The notes: generated from the sequence alone by a model not told the origin. A DNA stretch of 64,000 bases from Haliclona indistincta (GCA_964017065.1 OZ024790.1:1730631-1794630); one strand, 5' to 3'. Counted from the first letter of the stretch, positions 1 through 10,369 are shown. A program made the numbers and translations.

Positions 1-3
1 ACC

Positions 4-313
4 CAGTGGCGGATCTAGGATTGGAGAAGGGGGGGTTCTCAGTGGAATGGGCGCGCTTGCGCGCCGCGAATTTTTGAAAACCACGCCCACTTTTGGTCAA
101 AATCTAGCCTATTCTGCGTTGAATTCATTTTCACTTGTTAGTTTAGCCAGCTGACTGCAGTCTTGCAAGTGGCGAATGTGGGACAAACCCTAGTTATGAT
201 TGTGTAAACTAAATTCCCCATTAGGTATGGCAATTAATTAGCTTGTGAATATCATTATTGAGCGCAAAGGGGGGTTCGCGCGCACCTCTGGATCCACCCT
301 AGATCCGCCACTG
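4..313. mobile_element. hAT-like MITE, about 310 bp
   Basis: Perfect 16-bp terminal inverted repeats: positions 4-19 (CAGTGGCGGATCTAGG) are the reverse complement of 298-313. The CAGTGGCGGATC terminus is typical of many animal hAT-type non-autonomous elements (established knowledge). There is no credible coding sequence inside. The left target duplication cannot be checked because the window starts three bases before the element. Confidence 0.75.
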
Positions 314-570
314 CTACCACTTATCGGAATGTTCGAATCGGCGATTCATTTGCTACTTATTAGGAATGCATGGGCCACAATACACAACAGAAGACTTTCC
401 CGACTTCACAGGCGTCTTTCAATGAATAAATATTCAACAACCAAGTTGTTGAGAGCTATTTCACGACAATCTTCGAGCAGTAAGGCAGTAAACAGCCACG
501 TTTTTTGTACACACACATAAACATATATACACAAGAAAATAAAAAGATTTCTATCGAAATCAAAAGGATG
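314..570. other. No gene seen
   Basis: AT-rich spacer between two repeats. Its last 30 bases (AAAATAAAAAGATTTCTATCG and following) recur beside the arms of the 1302-2577 foldback, so it probably belongs to the same repeat family. Confidence 0.4.
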
Positions 571-858
571 TAGGGTTGTGAAATCTACCACTGGTCCACA
601 ATGTAAACTAACAAGGAACAAGCATGGAATGGTAACACGATTGACTTGCTAACAGACCATAGATCCCTACATCAGTGGCTGCTTTGGCTGACTATAGCTA
701 GTTCTGCTAGTTGCTGTTGATTGACACCTGACGTGCATTCTTATGTACAGCCACTGATGTAGGGATCTATGGTCTGATAGCAAGTCAATCGTGTTACCTT
801 TCCATGCTTGTTCCTTGTTAGTTTACATTGTGGACCAGTGGTAGATTTCACAACCCTA
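571..858. repeat. Foldback repeat, 111-bp arms
   Basis: Arms 571-681 and 748-858 are near-perfect inverted copies around a 66-bp loop. The same arm sequence recurs, again as inverted arms, near 1758-1868 and 1955-2065, so this is a dispersed non-autonomous foldback family. No coding potential. Confidence 0.85.
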
Positions 859-1301
859 TTAGGGAGACACGGTAGTGTCTCCCTATGTAGGGTTGAACGA
901 GAAAACAAGATGGCGGCTACATACAATGTATTAGCGTTCAAACTCTGATATTTCGCCTGGTGATGAATTTTATACGTCCATAGACACTTATATCTGCTAT
1001 CTGGCGTTGCCCCATCTTACAGTAGCAAGGAGATTGCTCGAGATTGTTACTAAAGTGACGAACCTGGAAACGGTGAAAATCGAGTTTCGTCATCTTCGTT
1101 TTCTTCTTTCTTTCTTTCTTTCTTCTTCTTCTTAATCTTTCTTTCTTCCACTCGCCTAGCACCTTTACGTGAGCAGTGCCGAGACCAAAACACCCACGAA
1201 CAGTCGTGAAATTCTCCTGGCATGTGCCTTTTGAACTTAGTTTTTAGCGAAACGGCGATATAAATTCCGCGATTTCTCGATCGTGATCCATTGTCAGCTA
1301 A
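859..1301. other. Spacer with small palindrome and pyrimidine tract
   Basis: A short perfect palindrome (AGGGAGACAC / GTGTCTCCCT) lies at 860-884, and a CTTT-rich tract at about 1085-1150. Small open frames here show no recognisable domain. No gene is supported. Confidence 0.4.
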
Positions 1302-2577
1302 GTGTTAGACGCCATTAATAATTAAAGTGATTGCGCAATACGCACGTGACCAAGCTGTGGTTAGCGCACGTGACCAAGTACAAGCTTGAGTATCGCCACG
1401 CCGTGTAGCTCACGGAGAACACATAAATTATTTGTCTGTAGTCTTCGAAGAACGGTAAGCTAGCTAGCGCAGAATCACCATTCTGCCTTGCCAGATAATT
1501 ATAACCATTGTAAACAAGTGTGGGCGTGGCTCGTATGCACTGTATTCATGCACGCGTAGGCGAGCTGATATCTACAGCATAACAATTATTTAGCTACAAG
1601 TTAATAATAAAGAAAAGACATCAACAACAGGAAAACCAAACCAATGGTGGAAACAAAGATGGCACAGTAATTGCTTGATATTGAACTGTACTTCACTGAA
1701 AAAGAAAAAAGGACACAAACAAGAAAATAAAAAGATTTCTATCGAAATCAAAAGGATGTAGGGTTGTGAAATCTACCACTGGTCAACAATGTAAACTAAC
1801 AAGGAACAAGCATGGAATGGTAACACGATTGACTTGCTAACAGACCATAGATCCCTACATCAGTGGCTGTACGTAAAGCTGTCACAAGCGGAATGCACGT
1901 CAGGTGTCAGTCAACAGCAACAAGCTAAGCTGAACTAGCTATAGTCAACTACAGCAGCCACTGATGTAGGGATCTATGGTCTGTTAGCAAGTCAATCGTG
2001 TTACCATTCCATGCTTGTTCCTTGTTAGTTTACATTGTTGACCAGTGGTAGATTTCACAACCCTACTGACATCCTTTTGATTTCGATAAAAATCTTTTTA
2101 TTTTCTTTATCCTTTTGATTTCGTTAGAAATCTTTTTATTTTCTTGTTTGTGTCCTTTTTTCTTATTCAGTGATGTGCAGTTCAATATCATGCATGTACT
2201 GAGCCGTCTTTGTTTCCACCATTGGTTTAGTTTTCCTGTTATTGATTGCTTTTCTTTATTAACAATTTTAAACTTGTAGCTAAAAAATAAATGTTATGCT
2301 GTATATCAGGTCGCCTAGGCATAGTGCATGCATGCAGGCTAGGCATGCATTCGAGCCCCGCCCACACTTGTTTGTAGACCATACGGCGGTTATAATGATC
2401 TGGCAAGCGCAGATTGTTGATTCTACACGAGCTTACAGTTCTTCGACGACTCCAGACAAATATGTGTCCTCCGTGTTCCATACGGCGCGGCTATACTCAA
2501 GCTAGTGCTCGGTCACGTGCGCTACACACTGCTTGGTCACGTGCGTATTGCGCAATCACACTAATGGCGTCTAACAC
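1302..2577. mobile_element. Large foldback element, arms of about 570-620 bp
   Basis: The outermost inverted repeat is GTGTTAGACGCCATTA at 1302-1317 against its complement at 2562-2577. Inverted similarity continues through CACGTGACCAAG blocks, a TCTTCGAAGAAC region, and the AACCAATGGTGGAAACAAAG block (about 1638 and 2215), down to an inner pair identical in family to the 571-858 foldback. The loop is about 1869-1953. This is consistent with a foldback DNA transposon derivative into which, or from which, the smaller foldback was derived. Confidence 0.8.
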
Positions 2578-2579
2578 GG

Positions 2580-2761
2580 GTACAGTTGTTTGCGAAGATC
2601 TTGCATAACGGAAGCGAAAGCGGAAGTGTGACGTTGGCCAATCAAATTCACTTTTCGTCACGTGTACAGCTTCAGTTAGTCACGCCTACGTGCGTTTGAT
2701 TGGCCAAGGTCATACTTCCGCTTTCGCTTCCGTTATGCAAGATCTTCGCAAACAACTGTAC
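2580..2761. mobile_element. Palindromic MITE, 182 bp
   Basis: About 50 bp at the left (GTACAGTTGTTTGCGAAGAT...) is repeated in inverse at 2712-2761. The arms include an ACGGAAGCGAAAGCGGAAG block. There is no coding content. It is followed at 2762-2860 by GGAAACGG/AAATAAGAAATGG tandem sequence that also occurs at about 47986-48030 and, inverted, at about 48405-48455. Confidence 0.75.
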
Positions 2762-2916
2762 TGGTAAAACCAGGAACGGGAAACGAGGAAACGGAAATAA
2801 GAAATGGGAAACGGGAAATAAGAAATGGGAAACCGGAAATGAGAAACCAGAAATCAGTAACCAAGTACATTGTAGCTGTCTCTAAAAGTACAGCTGAGCA
2901 AGCTGACGAGCTGAGA

Positions 2917-3655
2917 CTGATGTGGTGCACGGTCACTACTGTTGATTTCGCGTTTGTTCGAACAGCGTGGAATTTTCCGTTGTCGCGTTGTTGGCTAAGT
3001 GTGCTGGTTATTCGAATTCTGACATCACTAAAGCTTTCTCTAGAACCTGGGCAACTATATCGTGGTGTTATCTATAGAATAAAAAGGAAATGTTGCCTCT
3101 CTATGCGACCACGGAAAATTCCACGCTGTTCGAACAAACGCGAAATCAACAGTATAGTACTGTTCACGTAGTTAGTACTGACTGCAGTCTAGCGCAGTGT
3201 CATGATCTGCTTGTGAGGCTATAAACACGCTGGTATAGCCAGCGTGAATGACGGTGAATGTGCAGTCTACGATATGATCTGTGCCGCTGAATGGTGGGTG
3301 GTACGATCATGTATATTATTCAGTCCAGAACACATCAATCATTGTAGTCTTATCAGTGATTTGACCCTAGCTATCATCTTTTTATTCATCAGATCTAACT
3401 GAGCTATCTCAATTCTTCATTGCCTTTGTACTATTATCAATACTTCCATTTTGTGTAAAATTTATAAAACTCTGTTGTGTAAATTACAAGCCAACCGTAG
3501 GCACTGCACACTAGACTGCACAGTACTCACCGTCGTCCACGCTGGCTAAATAGACCAGCGTGTTTATAGATCTAGCCTCACAGATCATGACACTACGCTA
3601 GACTGCAGTCAGTACTAACTACATGTACGTGAACAGTACTAGTGACCGTGCACCA
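2917..3655. repeat. Foldback repeat flanking the gypsy LTR
   Basis: Inverted pairs are GATTTCGCGTTTGTTCGAAC (2944-2963) against about 3127-3146, and the block around GCAGTGTCATGATCTG (about 3195) against about 3585. The outermost TGGTGCACGGTCACTA (2921-2936) pairs with TAGTGACCGTGCACCA ending at 3655. The gypsy LTR begins immediately after it, so the retroelement appears to have landed at or in the end of this older repeat. Confidence 0.65.
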
Positions 3656-3718
3656 TGTGGAGAGTTGACCTCACTCTCTACTGTATTGTATTGTATCAAT
3701 ACTACTCTACATTGTTAA

Positions 3719-3860
3719 TGTTTAAGCCGTTTGCGATACTTTCATGATAGACTAGGTTCAACAGGTTTCAACCATTTTATTTTTGATTGCATCATCTAGC
3801 ACATGGGTGAGTGGGTGGATCAATAATGAATAAATACATAATAATTAAATGAAACCAACA
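3719..3860 (-). repeat. BEL/Pao 3' LTR
   Basis: 142 bp, TGTTTAAGCC...AAACCAACA on the plus strand. It matches 9540-9681 except for one A/G difference near position 31, and abuts the GTTAA target duplication at 3714-3718. Confidence 0.93.
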
Positions 3861-3914
3861 TACCGCCGGCCAAAGACGGCTAGTCTTTATAATGGATAAC
3901 ATAATGAGTTAGAG

Positions 3915-5774
3915 TTAGTCACTGTTCTCTGGACACAGTAACAAAGCCAACTTTGTGATTGGTCTCCGATAGATTCCTTGGCTTGTTCGAACGTCGACAA
4001 CACGTACTAGTCCATCTGTTCCAGGATGCACTGCAACGATTCGTCCGAGAGGCCATTTTGTGGGAATGGTGTTTTCTTCCTTGAGAACGACGATGTCTCC
4101 AATAGAGAGATTACGAGTCTTGGAACGCCATTTGTTGTACTTGTTGAGCAGGTTGATGTACTCTGTAGACCATCGTCTCCAGAAACTGTGAATCATCAGT
4201 TGACAGAGATGCCAACGTCGAAGTGTAGAGTGCTTGGCGGATGTGGCGAATTGGTCGGGAAGAATGCTCAGGGGTTGACCAACTAGAAAATGCCCGGGTG
4301 TCAGCACTGCTATTCCATCATCATCAGGAGAATTGAGGGGCATCAAGGGACGGCTATTGAGGCAGGCTTCTACCTGGGTCAGGACAGTGGTCATTTCTTC
4401 AAACGATAATTTAGTCTCTCCGATCACTCGTCTTAGTAGGGTTTTTGTGCTCTTGACCGCTGCCTCCCAAATGCCACCAAAATGTGGAGAACGCTCTGGA
4501 ATGAAACTCCACTCGATCTTGAGAGTTGAACAGAACTTGGAAATAGTTCCTTTGGCACGTGCTTCTTCGAGGAAATGAAACAGATCCTTGAGGTCATTTT
4601 TAGCACCAATGAAGTTCCGTCCGTGGTCACTCATTATTACAGATGGGTGTCCTCTTCTGGAAACAAATCGCCTCAACGTAGCCATAAATGCTTCTGTTGT
4701 TAAGTTTGAGACCAACTCTAAGTGCACGGCCTTGACAGAAAGGGACACAAAAACACAGATGTAGGACTTGCTTATCACTGGCCGTCTGGTTGACCCCGAC
4801 TTCGTGTATACAGGACCGGCATAGTCTACTCCGACCCTTTCGAACACGAGACCGGGTGTGACGCGTTCCATGGGAAGTTGACCCAGCAGTTGTGGTTGGG
4901 GTCTAGCCATCTGTTTACGACATGTTAAGCATTGACGAGTGACCGTTCGGATGATCCTTCTCATACTGATAATGTGATAACGATGAGAGAGCGAGGAGAA
5001 GACAAGAGTGGGTCCGGCGTGGAGTAGACGGATATGCTCATTACGGATAATGAGTCTCGTGATCCAGTGTTTACCATCAAGTATGATTGGGTGTTTCTGT
5101 GAATACATGATAGGTGCGTTGACCTTGCGTCCACCAACACGTATGACTCCATTCGTGTCCAGAAACGGGTGCAGAATTAACAGACGACTCCTCTTGGGTA
5201 GTGACCTTTTGAGTAAGAAAGATGCTGACTCCTCTGGAAATGACTGCTCTTGAGAGTGTCGAATCCAGTATAGCTCAGCTGTAAGAAGCTCAGGAACAGT
5301 AAGATGAGGGGGAAGAGATTGATTTTCACCACGTGAGTCAAGTGAATTGGAGACACGACTGGAAGGACGACACAGCTTGATGAAACGTAGTACCCAAGCA
5401 GTCACACGTTGGATCATTGAGAAGGTGGAGAAACGTTTAGCAGGAATGAGGGGGAGCCTTTGCTCAATAGCAGCAGTGAAGCTGAACTCGTCTGTGCTAG
5501 AGTGACAGGCAATTGGAGATTGTGGCCACTCTGAGGGATCTTTCATTAGCCAATCAGGACCACTCCACCAAAGATTATGTTCAATCAGATCAGAAGGGAA
5601 TAGACCTCGGGAGGCGCAATCTGCTGGGTTGCTTGAACCACTCACATGTCTCCATGCTTGAGGTGCGGTGTTCTCTAACAGACGAGTGACACGATTACCA
5701 ACGAAGGGCTTGAATCTTCGAGGGTCTCCCTGAATCCATCCAAGCACATGCAACCATACTGTCAGTCCAAGCAA
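3915..5774 (-). CDS. BEL/Pao integrase segment of pol (619 codons)
   Basis: Downstream segment of the element's polyprotein. It opens in the RNase H region (GDPRRFKPFVGNRV, a typical BEL motif joining RNase H to integrase). A zinc-binding HHCC region follows (H...H, then CLTCRK, about residues 250-290) and the DDE core: D in VGVDYAGP (about 314), D in MSDHGRNF (about 380), E in FGGIWEAAV (about 432). The C-terminal BEL-specific domain (DUF5641-like, GDIVVLKEE...WPLGRI) ends at about 610. It overlaps the upstream segment by 80 bp in another frame. The start is not a biological one, because the segment should be continuous with gag-pol; a one-base-type indel at about 5745 accounts for the split. 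Confidence 0.9.
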   Translation of the reverse strand: MLGLTVWLHVLGWIQGDPRRFKPFVGNRVTRLLENTAPQAWRHVSGSSNPADCASRGLFPSDLIEHNLWWSGPDWLMKDPSEWPQSPIACHSSTDEFSFTAAIEQRLPLIPAKRFSTFSMIQRVTAWVLRFIKLCRPSSRVSNSLDSRGENQSLPPHLTVPELLTAELYWIRHSQEQSFPEESASFLLKRSLPKRSRLLILHPFLDTNGVIRVGGRKVNAPIMYSQKHPIILDGKHWITRLIIRNEHIRLLHAGPTLVFSSLSHRYHIISMRRIIRTVTRQCLTCRKQMARPQPQLLGQLPMERVTPGLVFERVGVDYAGPVYTKSGSTRRPVISKSYICVFVSLSVKAVHLELVSNLTTEAFMATLRRFVSRRGHPSVIMSDHGRNFIGAKNDLKDLFHFLEEARAKGTISKFCSTLKIEWSFIPERSPHFGGIWEAAVKSTKTLLRRVIGETKLSFEEMTTVLTQVEACLNSRPLMPLNSPDDDGIAVLTPGHFLVGQPLSILPDQFATSAKHSTLRRWHLCQLMIHSFWRRWSTEYINLLNKYNKWRSKTRNLSIGDIVVLKEENTIPTKWPLGRIVAVHPGTDGLVRVVDVRTSQGIYRRPITKLALLLCPENSD

Positions 5775-8700
5775 ACAATTCGCAATTGGGTAGGCTCAAG
5801 ACGGTCTTGACATGGGTGATCAACTGTGACAGTAGCACGGCTCCACATAGCTCAAGACGGGGTATGGTCTGTTTTTTGACAGGGGCCACTCTGGTCTTTG
5901 ACGTGACAAGTGACACATGAATCTTGCCTTCACGATCTTCTGATCTGAGATATACTACTGCTCCATAGGCTTCTTCAGAGGCATCAGAGAATCCATGGAG
6001 TTGTAGTGAACACTCGGTGTAAGTAGTAGGAAAATAACAGCGTCGAATTTCCACGCTTGAAAGAAGTGGTAGTTCAGCTTTCCATCGATACCATGTGCTG
6101 AGTAGGTCTTGAGGAACCTCATCATCCCAATCAATTTTACGCTCCCATAGCCTCTGCAGCAGTATCTTTGATTTGATGATGGAGGGCGAGAACCAACCTA
6201 GAACATCATATGTTTTAGCAATGTCAGAGGCAAGCTCACGTTTGGTGACGGGATTGGCGATGCTGGGGTTGGTGGTGGTCAAATGAAATACGTCTCTATG
6301 AGAATCCCACTCAATGCCGAGAGTCTTGTGTAGAGGTGAATTAGGCATGGTCTGAGACTGAGGTAATTCTCTTAACCCAGAGTCGATGCTCTCAAGGACA
6401 GCGGGAGAAGAGGAGTTCCACTTTCGTAGAATGAAATGAGCCTTGTTAAATAACTCTTGAAGCTCGTTGCGTAGGAGAATCGTCTCTTCAGGGGTTTCAG
6501 CGCCGGTCAAACAGTCATCCACGTAGAAATTCTCTTCAACAACCTTTGCTGCAAGAGGGTATCTGTTTGCATGATCTATTGAATTCTGACGGACCGCCAT
6601 GTTGGCAACAAATGAGGACGCCGACACGCCGAAGGTGACACGAGTCATTCTGTAGTCCTGAAGTGGTTCATTTGGGTTGCTTCTCCACACAAAGCGATGG
6701 TAGTCTCGGTCAGTAATCGAGAGCTCGACTGCACGGTACATTTTACTGACGTCACCAATTAGAGCAATTTGATGCAGACGGAATCTTAGGAGAGCATCTA
6801 TGAGAGAGGAGTGGATAGTTGGGCCTACCATCAGGATGTCGTTGAGTGAAGACCCAGAGCTTGACTTGGCCGAGGCATCAAACACGACTCTTAGCTTTGT
6901 TGTGGTGCTGGATTCTTTATGCACAGCGTGCATTGGCATGTAGAAGACTTGTTGTGAGGGCTTGTGAAGATCAGCAATTGGAACTGGCTCAGCATGGTAC
7001 AGGTCGAAGTACTCTTCTACAACCTCGGCAAACTGGTCAAACCGTCCCTTTGCTCGTAGACTTCTCTCCATGTTGAGAAATCGTCTCACAGCCTGACTTC
7101 GGGATTCGCCGAGTTCGGGTACATTTAGTCGCTTGGGTAGAGGCACAATGAATCTTCCTTCAGGTGAGCGAGTGTGGTGCTCTAGGAAATGGTCGACTAC
7201 AGCATTCTCCTCAGCTGAGAACACCACGCGATCATGTGAGGGAGGTTCTTCAATCTGCCAGAACTGGTATAGAAGCTCATCACCTGTGCGAAGAGATATA
7301 TGGTTACATGTGATATCAAGAGAAGGCGTGGTGCTTGCATCACCAGCTAGTACCCAACCGAGTTTGGTCTGCAAGGCAATGGGAGAACCGGGTGGACCAG
7401 ACCGCCGGCCATCCATGAGCGTGTTCGAGAATATATCAACACCGAGTAGCAAGTCAATTGGACCAGGACTACCGAATGAAGGGTCAGCCAGTTGTAATCC
7501 TTTCAGATGTTTCCAGGCAGAGCAGAAAGGAACAGAGGAAGTAGGAAGATCACGAGTGACTATAGGGATAACAATGGCTGAGACGCTGAGCTTGGTTTTT
7601 GGGTGGCTTGGAGGGGATATAGAAAAATCAACAAGTGGGTGAGCTGATCCAGCAGGAGAAATACCAGCGATACCTGAGATTTGGGCAAGAGTAGTGCGAC
7701 GTGACAAACGAATTGATCTTGAAAGACGATCAGAGATGAAGGATGCAGAGGATCCTGGGTCTAGTAGTGCTCGTGCCTTCATGGAGAAGCCACTAGGAGA
7801 GTACACCACAACCTGGCAAGTCATGAGCAAAGAGGTGGACTTTACAGCTGCGGCTGTATTGGATATCACGTCATGAACTGGGGAGGGATTGACGACTGGT
7901 GAAGGGGTAGTAGACTCAACGTGGAGAAGGGTATGGTGTGGTCTCTGACATTCTCTACATTTGTGCAGCGACTTGCAGTTTCTCGAGAAGTGTCCAGATC
8001 TTAGACAGTTTAGGCACAGTCCACTCGACTTCACCATGGACATTCTTTTTGCAGGCGAAAGTCCCTTGAACTTCAGGCAGGCAAACAATAGATGATTCTC
8101 ACTCTTGCATAGGGGGCATACCTCGTTGTTAGTTGGAGTAGTGTTAACAGGATTACTGACGATGTGTTTGTGGGGTTTCTTCATTTCATTTTGCATTCGT
8201 CTGCTGTCATTTACGGAGTGTTCTGTGGCTCGTGCGCGTAAGTTGATGAACTCAAGAAGATCAGAGTAATGAGGAACTGCAGAAGAGCTATTACTGTGTC
8301 GTTGCCACTCAAACATCGTGTCTGGGTCTAGTTTGAGCTCGAGGATGGAGGTAAGAAATGCACCAGAAGGCTCATAGCCCATGGACTTCAAAGCACGAAC
8401 ATGCTGTTGAGCGGTGTCATGAAGATGGCGCAGTTCCTTTCCGCTACCATGCTTGAGTGTGGGGATGTCGATGATCTTGCGTACATGTGTCTGATGTATT
8501 ATACGAGGTCGATCATATCGAGAGCGTAAACATTCAACGGCTTCTTGATATTGATCTCCAGTGCGAGATAGGCCATCAATCACGGGGCGAGCACTCCCGT
8601 CTTTCACAGAGTGTCGGAGATAAACCAATTTCTCGATGTCTGAGATATCGGTGCGGTCATGGATAGCAACCGAGAATTGTTCCCAGTAGGTATTCCAGTT

Positions 8701-9399
8701 CAAGATGTCACCAGTGAACGTTGGAACATCAATCTTGGGGAGCTTCACACCGTGGGTGTCTGTGGTCGGTGCAGTAGAGGAATTTGACTTCGAGAGAAGA
8801 CGCTTGATTTTCAAGGAGGTGTCAAAAATGCTTGCTTCAATTTCTGCTTGAATTATGCTCAGTTCATCCTTGTCCTCTAAGCTGATAGCAAAGGAAGACT
8901 TTCCTACATCATTCAGTTCTTGCTTAACCTCCAACAGTTGTTCTTCTCTTAGACGTATCAGGCAGTGATCGACAGTTTTGGTGTCGAACTTGTCAACTTC
9001 GTTTACAACAGAGGATAGCCTTTTCCGAATGCGAGTGAGACGCTTAGTTGTCATCTCACGGGGGTTCTCTTCGGGTGCAGCAGCGGCGGTGGTTGGCAGA
9101 GTAGTCAGTCCATCAAGACGCTCGAGTAAACCTTCGACGATCTCGTCATGCTCGTCCAGTACAGCTTGTTCGACGGAGAAATCAGAATCTCTCGGGATCA
9201 GTTCCACTACCTTTAGGTGTCTTTCCTTGAATTCTTCGCTTTTGGCGTTGATGTTCTTTGTTAGACGTTGAACCGCGAGGAGAGTGTCGGTTCCCGGTGG
9301 GCGCTTCTGGAGTTCGGTGACCTTGCCCAAAAGACGCGTTATAGAACCGCGAGAGATGCCTCTGTGTCTTCGGGCGGCTTCGAGTTCCTCGGCTGACAT
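5695..9399 (-). CDS. BEL/Pao gag-protease-RT-RNase H polyprotein (1234 codons)
   Basis: An N-terminal coiled gag region with DUF1759-like sequence (DVPTFTGDILNWNTYWEQF, about residue 225) is followed by zinc knuckles (CPLCKSENHLLFAC about 425; CLNCLRSGHFSRNC about 463). The A17-type aspartic protease follows, where the usual DSG reads DPGSSASF (about 545). Reverse transcriptase includes VVFDASAKSS, VTFGVSASSF and the catalytic FYVDD (about 960). RNase H has HGFSDASEEAYGAVVY at about 1136. The frame then runs out just after AWTDSMVACAW, where the homologous frame continues in the other segment. The protease DPG in place of DSG could impair activity. The start codon is the first ATG after a short leader downstream of the primer-binding site. 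Confidence 0.92.
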   Translation of the reverse strand: MSAEELEAARRHRGISRGSITRLLGKVTELQKRPPGTDTLLAVQRLTKNINAKSEEFKERHLKVVELIPRDSDFSVEQAVLDEHDEIVEGLLERLDGLTTLPTTAAAAPEENPREMTTKRLTRIRKRLSSVVNEVDKFDTKTVDHCLIRLREEQLLEVKQELNDVGKSSFAISLEDKDELSIIQAEIEASIFDTSLKIKRLLSKSNSSTAPTTDTHGVKLPKIDVPTFTGDILNWNTYWEQFSVAIHDRTDISDIEKLVYLRHSVKDGSARPVIDGLSRTGDQYQEAVECLRSRYDRPRIIHQTHVRKIIDIPTLKHGSGKELRHLHDTAQQHVRALKSMGYEPSGAFLTSILELKLDPDTMFEWQRHSNSSSAVPHYSDLLEFINLRARATEHSVNDSRRMQNEMKKPHKHIVSNPVNTTPTNNEVCPLCKSENHLLFACLKFKGLSPAKRMSMVKSSGLCLNCLRSGHFSRNCKSLHKCRECQRPHHTLLHVESTTPSPVVNPSPVHDVISNTAAAVKSTSLLMTCQVVVYSPSGFSMKARALLDPGSSASFISDRLSRSIRLSRRTTLAQISGIAGISPAGSAHPLVDFSISPPSHPKTKLSVSAIVIPIVTRDLPTSSVPFCSAWKHLKGLQLADPSFGSPGPIDLLLGVDIFSNTLMDGRRSGPPGSPIALQTKLGWVLAGDASTTPSLDITCNHISLRTGDELLYQFWQIEEPPSHDRVVFSAEENAVVDHFLEHHTRSPEGRFIVPLPKRLNVPELGESRSQAVRRFLNMERSLRAKGRFDQFAEVVEEYFDLYHAEPVPIADLHKPSQQVFYMPMHAVHKESSTTTKLRVVFDASAKSSSGSSLNDILMVGPTIHSSLIDALLRFRLHQIALIGDVSKMYRAVELSITDRDYHRFVWRSNPNEPLQDYRMTRVTFGVSASSFVANMAVRQNSIDHANRYPLAAKVVEENFYVDDCLTGAETPEETILLRNELQELFNKAHFILRKWNSSSPAVLESIDSGLRELPQSQTMPNSPLHKTLGIEWDSHRDVFHLTTTNPSIANPVTKRELASDIAKTYDVLGWFSPSIIKSKILLQRLWERKIDWDDEVPQDLLSTWYRWKAELPLLSSVEIRRCYFPTTYTECSLQLHGFSDASEEAYGAVVYLRSEDREGKIHVSLVTSKTRVAPVKKQTIPRLELCGAVLLSQLITHVKTVLSLPNCELFAWTDSMVACAWMDSGRPSKIQALRW

Positions 9400-9520
9400 C
9401 TTCTAGATCTGTGGGTGGGTTTCTTGAGCACGTGGCTCCAAAGGTCAGTATACGTACAGCACGGCTGCAGCGAATACAGTAGATCGACGATTACAGGATC
9501 ACCGTGAGTAACTCAGTCGA

Positions 9521-9537
9521 TCCGGTTCGAAGGACCA
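9521..9537 (-). promoter_or_regulatory. BEL/Pao primer-binding site
   Basis: On the minus strand, TGGTCCTTCGAACCGGA begins two bases after the 5' LTR. Its complement (TCCGGTTCGAAGGACCA) has the form of a tRNA 3' end: T-loop GGTTCGA and terminal CCA. Which tRNA is not determined here. Confidence 0.8.
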
Positions 9538-9539
9538 TA

Positions 9540-9681
9540 TGTTTAAGCCGTTTGCGATACTTTCATGATGGACTAGGTTCAACAGGTTTCAACCATTTTA
9601 TTTTTGATTGCATCATCTAGCACATGGGTGAGTGGGTGGATCAATAATGAATAAATACATAATAATTAAATGAAACCAACA
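9540..9681 (-). repeat. BEL/Pao 5' LTR
   Basis: 142 bp, followed on the plus strand by target duplication GTTAA (9682-9686). It is upstream of gag on the coding strand and should carry the element's promoter. No TATA box is assigned. Confidence 0.93.
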
Positions 9682-9686
9682 GTTAA

Positions 9687-9873
9687 TAATACGAGCCTTG
9701 TCGATTGTCACATGCCTACACGTCTCTGATATTGTTTACTGTAGTTGTGTCATATTGGTATATATAGACACTGCTCATCTATTTTGTCACTCTTCTTCTC
9801 TGGTCCCTCTGTCATAATCCATACTAAGTATTTGGCTCGAACCTGTTGAACCCTGCGTTACGCTACATGGTGG
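9687..9873 (+). repeat. 3' part of the gypsy 5' LTR, with adjoining primer-binding site
   Basis: Continues the LTR that starts at 3656. It contains a TATATATAG stretch at about 9758 that may be the LTR TATA box. The LTR ends before TGGTGGCAGCGGTG (about 9869-9885), a sequence complementary to a tRNA 3' end with CCA. The BEL insertion separates the two LTR halves. Confidence 0.6.
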
Positions 9874-9882
9874 CAGCGGTGT

Positions 9883-10356
9883 GTGATTATGGCAGGAATT
9901 CTACAGCTACAACCCCTTGAGCAGTTCAGCTTTCTTCATCCAGAACAGTGGCCAAGGTGGAAACAGAGGTTCGACCAGTTTAGGCTAGCCTCTGGACTTA
10001 TCGCGGAGAGCGAAGAACGCCAGATAAGCATGCTGCTATACTCAATGGGACCAGACGCTCAGGATGCACTGGAGACAACCAGCATCACAGCGGAAGAGAA
10101 AGCGAGGTTCGACTCGGTCGTCAGCAAGTTTGACGAATACTTCGGAGTAAGGAAGAATGTTATTTTTGAGCGGGCTCAGTTCAACCTCAGGAAGCAACAA
10201 GCTGGTGAGACCAGTGAACAGTACATTCTGGCTCTCTACGCTCATGCAACAAAGTGTGGCTACACAGACCAGACGCAAAAGGAGAGAGATATCCGTGACC
10301 GTCTCGTGGTTGGAATTCGCGACACACAGTTGTCAAGAAGGATGCAACTAGACTGA
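9883..10356 (+). pseudogene. Ty3/gypsy gag, N-terminal segment
   Basis: 157 codons beginning a few bases after the primer-binding site: MAGILQLQPLEQFSFLHPEQ, then a capsid-like region (FDEYFGVRKNVIFERAQFNLRKQ, followed by ILALYAHATKCGY). This matches gag of Ty3/gypsy elements of the kind common in invertebrates. A stop at 10354 separates it from the zinc-knuckle segment that begins in another frame 14 bases later. Confidence 0.85.
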
Positions 10357-10369
10357 CCCCAGGCTGACG

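Larger units (their letters stand above)
3719..9681 (-). mobile_element. BEL/Pao LTR retrotransposon, near-complete, nested in a gypsy LTR
   Basis: Two 142-bp LTRs (3719-3860 and 9540-9681) differ at one position by eye, start TG and end CA on the plus strand, and are flanked by an identical 5-bp duplication GTTAA (3714-3718 and 9682-9686). Coding is on the minus strand: gag-protease-RT-RNase H, then integrase. The single LTR difference indicates a recent insertion compared with its gypsy host. LTRs of 142 bp are short for the superfamily. One frameshift separates the two coding segments. Confidence 0.95.

Noticed and set aside
7133..7642. Plus-strand 169-codon frame inside the BEL element
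   Set aside because: Antisense shadow of the protease-RT region, no domain.
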